A DNA stretch of 64,000 bases from Candidatus Accumulibacter affinis. GTDB taxonomy: Bacteria > Pseudomonadota > Gammaproteobacteria > Burkholderiales > Rhodocyclaceae. The stretch covers positions 248,001 to 312,000 of the forward strand of contig JADJOT010000009.1 of the NCBI GenBank assembly GCA_016713625.1, written 5' to 3'. The notes beneath the pieces are model-generated. The model worked only from the letters and a program-made list of their open reading frames with translations, made no database searches and was not told where the DNA came from. Made by a program: the position numbers and the translations under genes. Positions 61,880 to 64,000 of the stretch are shown here, piece after piece. Positions within the stretch are counted from its first letter, which is position 1. Every line of letters starts with the position of its first letter.

Positions 61880-63781
61880 ATGGCACTACTACAGATTGCG
61901 GAACCGGGCGAAGCTACTGCGCCGCACCAGCACCGGCTGGCCGTCGGCATCGACCTCGGCACCACCAATTCACTGGTGGCGACCGTGCGCAGTGGCTTGG
62001 CCGTCGTCCTCAGCGATGCACTCGGGCGTCCCCTGCTGCCCTCGGTGGTGCGCTACCTGCCTGACGGCCACAGCGAAGTCGGTTACGAGGCGCAGGCCAA
62101 ACAGGCGCTCGATCCACGCAACACCGTCGTTTCGGTCAAGCGCTTCATGGGCCGCGGGCTGCACGACATCGAACATCACGAAGGTATGCCCTACCTCTTC
62201 GATGACGCCCCGGGGATGCTGCGCCTGCACACTGTCGCCGGGCTGAAAAGTCCGGTCGAAGTCTCGGCCGAGATCCTGCGCACCCTGCGCCTGCGTGCCG
62301 AAGCTTCCCTCGGCGGCGCGCTGCTTGGCGCGGTGATCACCGTCCCGGCCTACTTTGACGACGCACAGCGGCAGGCCACCAAGGACGCCGCCAGGGTCGC
62401 CGGCCTGCCGGTGCTGCGCCTGCTCAACGAACCGACCGCGGCAGCGATTGCCTACGGCCTCGACAACGCCGCCGAGGGTGTCTATGCAGTCTATGACCTC
62501 GGCGGTGGCACTTTCGACATCTCGATCCTCAAACTCGCGCGTGGCATCTTCGAGGTGCTGGCAACCGGTGGCGACTCGGCGCTCGGCGGCGACGATTTCG
62601 ACCATCGCATCTTCTGCTGGATGCTCGAAGCAGCGGAACTCAAGCCCTTGTCGGTCGAGGATTCGCGGATGCTCCTGACGCGCGCTCGCGAAGCCAAGGA
62701 ATACCTCACCTTTCACGGCGTTGCCCCGATCAACGCTCGCCTCAACAGCGGCGAACTGGTCGATCTGACACTGACCACCGAGATCTTTGCCGGGATCACC
62801 CAGACCCTGGTTGCCAAGACCATGCAACCGGTCAAAAAGGCTCTGCGCGACGCCGGCCTGTCGGTTTCCGAGGTCAAGGGCGTAGTGATGGTCGGCGGCG
62901 CGACGCGCATGCCGCAGGTGCAGCGCGCCGTTGGCGATTTCTTCCGCCAGGATCCACTGAACAATCTCGATCCCGACAAGGTGGTCGCCATCGGCGCGGC
63001 AAAACAGGCCAACCTGCTGGCCGGCAACGGCGCGGCCGGCGACGACTGGCTGCTGCTCGACGTGATTCCCCTGTCGCTGGGTCTCGAAACCATGGGCGGT
63101 CTGGTCGAGAAGATCATTCCCCGCAACGCGACCATCCCGACGGCGCGCGCGCAGGAGTTCACCACCTTCCGCGACGGCCAGACGGCGCTGGCCGTGCACG
63201 TCGTGCAGGGCGAGCGCGAGCTGGTCAGCGACTGCCGTTCGTTGGCACGCTTCGAGCTGCGCGGCATTCCGCCATTGGTGGCGGGTGCGGCACGCATTCG
63301 CGTCACCTTCCAGGTCGACGCCGACGGCCTGCTGGCGGTGACTGCGCGCGAGCAGGCCTCCGGCGTCGAGGCAAGCATCGTCGTCAAGCCCTCGTACGGG
63401 CTGTCCGACGACGAGATCGCCGGCATGCTCAAGGACTCGCTGCTGCACGTCAAGGACGATGCGCTGCAGCGCGCGCTCAAGGAATCGCAGGTCGATGCCG
63501 AGCGCCTGGTCGAAGCGGTGCGAGCAGCGCTCGCCAGCGACGGTGACCTGCTTGGCGCCGAGGAACTGGCGCGCGTAGACCGCGACATCGCCAGCCTGCA
63601 GGCCGCTGCACGCGGCGACAACCGGCGTCAGATCATGCTCGCGATGGACGACCTCGAAGCCGACACCAAGGATTTCGCCGCACGCCGCATGGACAAGTCG
63701 ATCCGCCGCGCTTTTGCCGGCCGCAACATCAACGAACTCGACAGCGAAACGGCCGTGGCGCACACCGGAGAGCCCGCATGA
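61880..63781 (+). CDS. hscA: HscA Hsp70-type chaperone for cluster transfer
   Basis: 633 residues. Hsp70 signatures: GIDLGTTNSLVATV, YDLGGGTFDISILKL and VMVGGATRMPQVQ. Linker region VIPLSLGLETMGG precedes the substrate domain. It binds the LPPVK motif of IscU and drives cluster release with ATP. Its stop overlaps the fdx start. Confidence 0.97.
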   Translation: MALLQIAEPGEATAPHQHRLAVGIDLGTTNSLVATVRSGLAVVLSDALGRPLLPSVVRYLPDGHSEVGYEAQAKQALDPRNTVVSVKRFMGRGLHDIEHHEGMPYLFDDAPGMLRLHTVAGLKSPVEVSAEILRTLRLRAEASLGGALLGAVITVPAYFDDAQRQATKDAARVAGLPVLRLLNEPTAAAIAYGLDNAAEGVYAVYDLGGGTFDISILKLARGIFEVLATGGDSALGGDDFDHRIFCWMLEAAELKPLSVEDSRMLLTRAREAKEYLTFHGVAPINARLNSGELVDLTLTTEIFAGITQTLVAKTMQPVKKALRDAGLSVSEVKGVVMVGGATRMPQVQRAVGDFFRQDPLNNLDPDKVVAIGAAKQANLLAGNGAAGDDWLLLDVIPLSLGLETMGGLVEKIIPRNATIPTARAQEFTTFRDGQTALAVHVVQGERELVSDCRSLARFELRGIPPLVAGAARIRVTFQVDADGLLAVTAREQASGVEASIVVKPSYGLSDDEIAGMLKDSLLHVKDDALQRALKESQVDAERLVEAVRAALASDGDLLGAEELARVDRDIASLQAAARGDNRRQIMLAMDDLEADTKDFAARRMDKSIRRAFAGRNINELDSETAVAHTGEPA

Positions 63782-64000
63782 CCCAGATCATCGTTCTGCC
63801 GCACATCGAACTCTGTCCGGACGGCGCGGTCATCGAGGCGCGACCCGGCGAATCGCTGTGTCAGAACCTGCTCGAGCACGGCATCGCCATCGAGCACGCC
63901 TGCGAGATGTCCTGCGCCTGCACCACCTGCCACGTCATCGTGCGCGAAGGTTTCGCCGCGCTGGAACCTTCCGACGAGGTCGAGGACGACCTGCTCGACA
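63778..64000 (+). CDS. fdx: [2Fe-2S] ferredoxin of the isc system (3' end beyond window)
   Basis: 74 codons visible. MTQIIVLPHIELCPDGAVI and the ligand loop CEMSCACTTCHVIV carry the ferredoxin cysteines. Overlaps hscA by 4 bases (ATGA). It supplies electrons for cluster assembly. C-terminal residues are outside the window. Confidence 0.95.
   Translation, partial: MTQIIVLPHIELCPDGAVIEARPGESLCQNLLEHGIAIEHACEMSCACTTCHVIVREGFAALEPSDEVEDDLLD

Noticed and set aside
61970..63763. 597-codon - strand frame opposite hscA
   Set aside because: Shadow of a highly conserved Hsp70 gene; long only because of codon bias.
1..64000. CRISPR array or rRNA genes
   Set aside because: No regularly spaced short direct repeats and no rRNA-like conserved stretches were seen in any part of the window.

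Overview
The window looks like a chromosomal segment of a high-GC betaproteobacterium. An Accumulibacter- or Rhodocyclales-like organism is my inference, from the isc operon layout, the aryl-polyene locus and general gene style; no rRNA or tRNA is present to prove it.

Layout. (1) 1-7.2 kb, leftward: an ABC exporter (permease cut by the window edge, plus ATPase), an HD-GYP protein, a lytic transglycosylase, a small membrane protein and a conserved unknown. (2) 7.5-10.6 kb, rightward: a twin-arginine small subunit, a GMC oxidoreductase and a membrane-anchored lipase-like hydrolase. (3) 10.7-29.05 kb, leftward: an aryl-polyene (APE) pigment cluster in the order apeC-D-E-F-G-HI-J-ammonia lyase-K-L-M-N-O-P-Q-R, followed by a small secreted protein, a FabB-like ketosynthase and an O-methyltransferase. 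Most genes overlap by a few bases. Four of them (apeD, apeHI, apeJ and the ammonia lyase) carry one-base indels. In the ammonia lyase two opposite indels keep the frame open overall but hide the MIO catalytic motif. (4) 29.1-31 kb: two lipoproteins and unassigned DNA. (5) 31-39.8 kb: a decayed siphophage tail module, transcribed leftward and broken by deletions. It includes an ORF that joins a tail-tip protein to the C-terminus of a heavy-metal RND pump. A group II intron sits inside a palindromic repeat, and a frame-broken IS110 element lies beside it. (6) 39.9-44.4 kb: a secreted protein, alanine dehydrogenase and a Kef-type potassium/proton antiporter with its flavodoxin-like partner. (7) 44.5-48 kb, leftward: a four-gene unit of papain-like peptidase, DUF6345-type protein with a His/Cys pair, pentapeptide-repeat protein and chagasin-type peptidase inhibitor, none with a signal peptide. 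(8) 48.5-57.5 kb: a PAS-PAS-GGDEF cyclase, a DUF255 protein, an ArsC/Spx-like protein, Hsp33 with a reduced cysteine set, remnants of AmpG and a methyltransferase, then suhB, trmJ and cysE. (9) 57.5-64 kb: iscR, two tandem cysteine desulfurases, iscU, iscA, hscB, hscA and the start of fdx, behind a clear promoter framed by an inverted repeat.

The best candidate for an undescribed system is the peptidase/inhibitor unit in (7). The most unusual sequence features are the masked MIO motif in the ammonia lyase and the phage/RND chimeric ORF. The many one-base indels in (3), (5) and the 54 kb region may be sequencing errors or real decay; raw reads are needed to tell.
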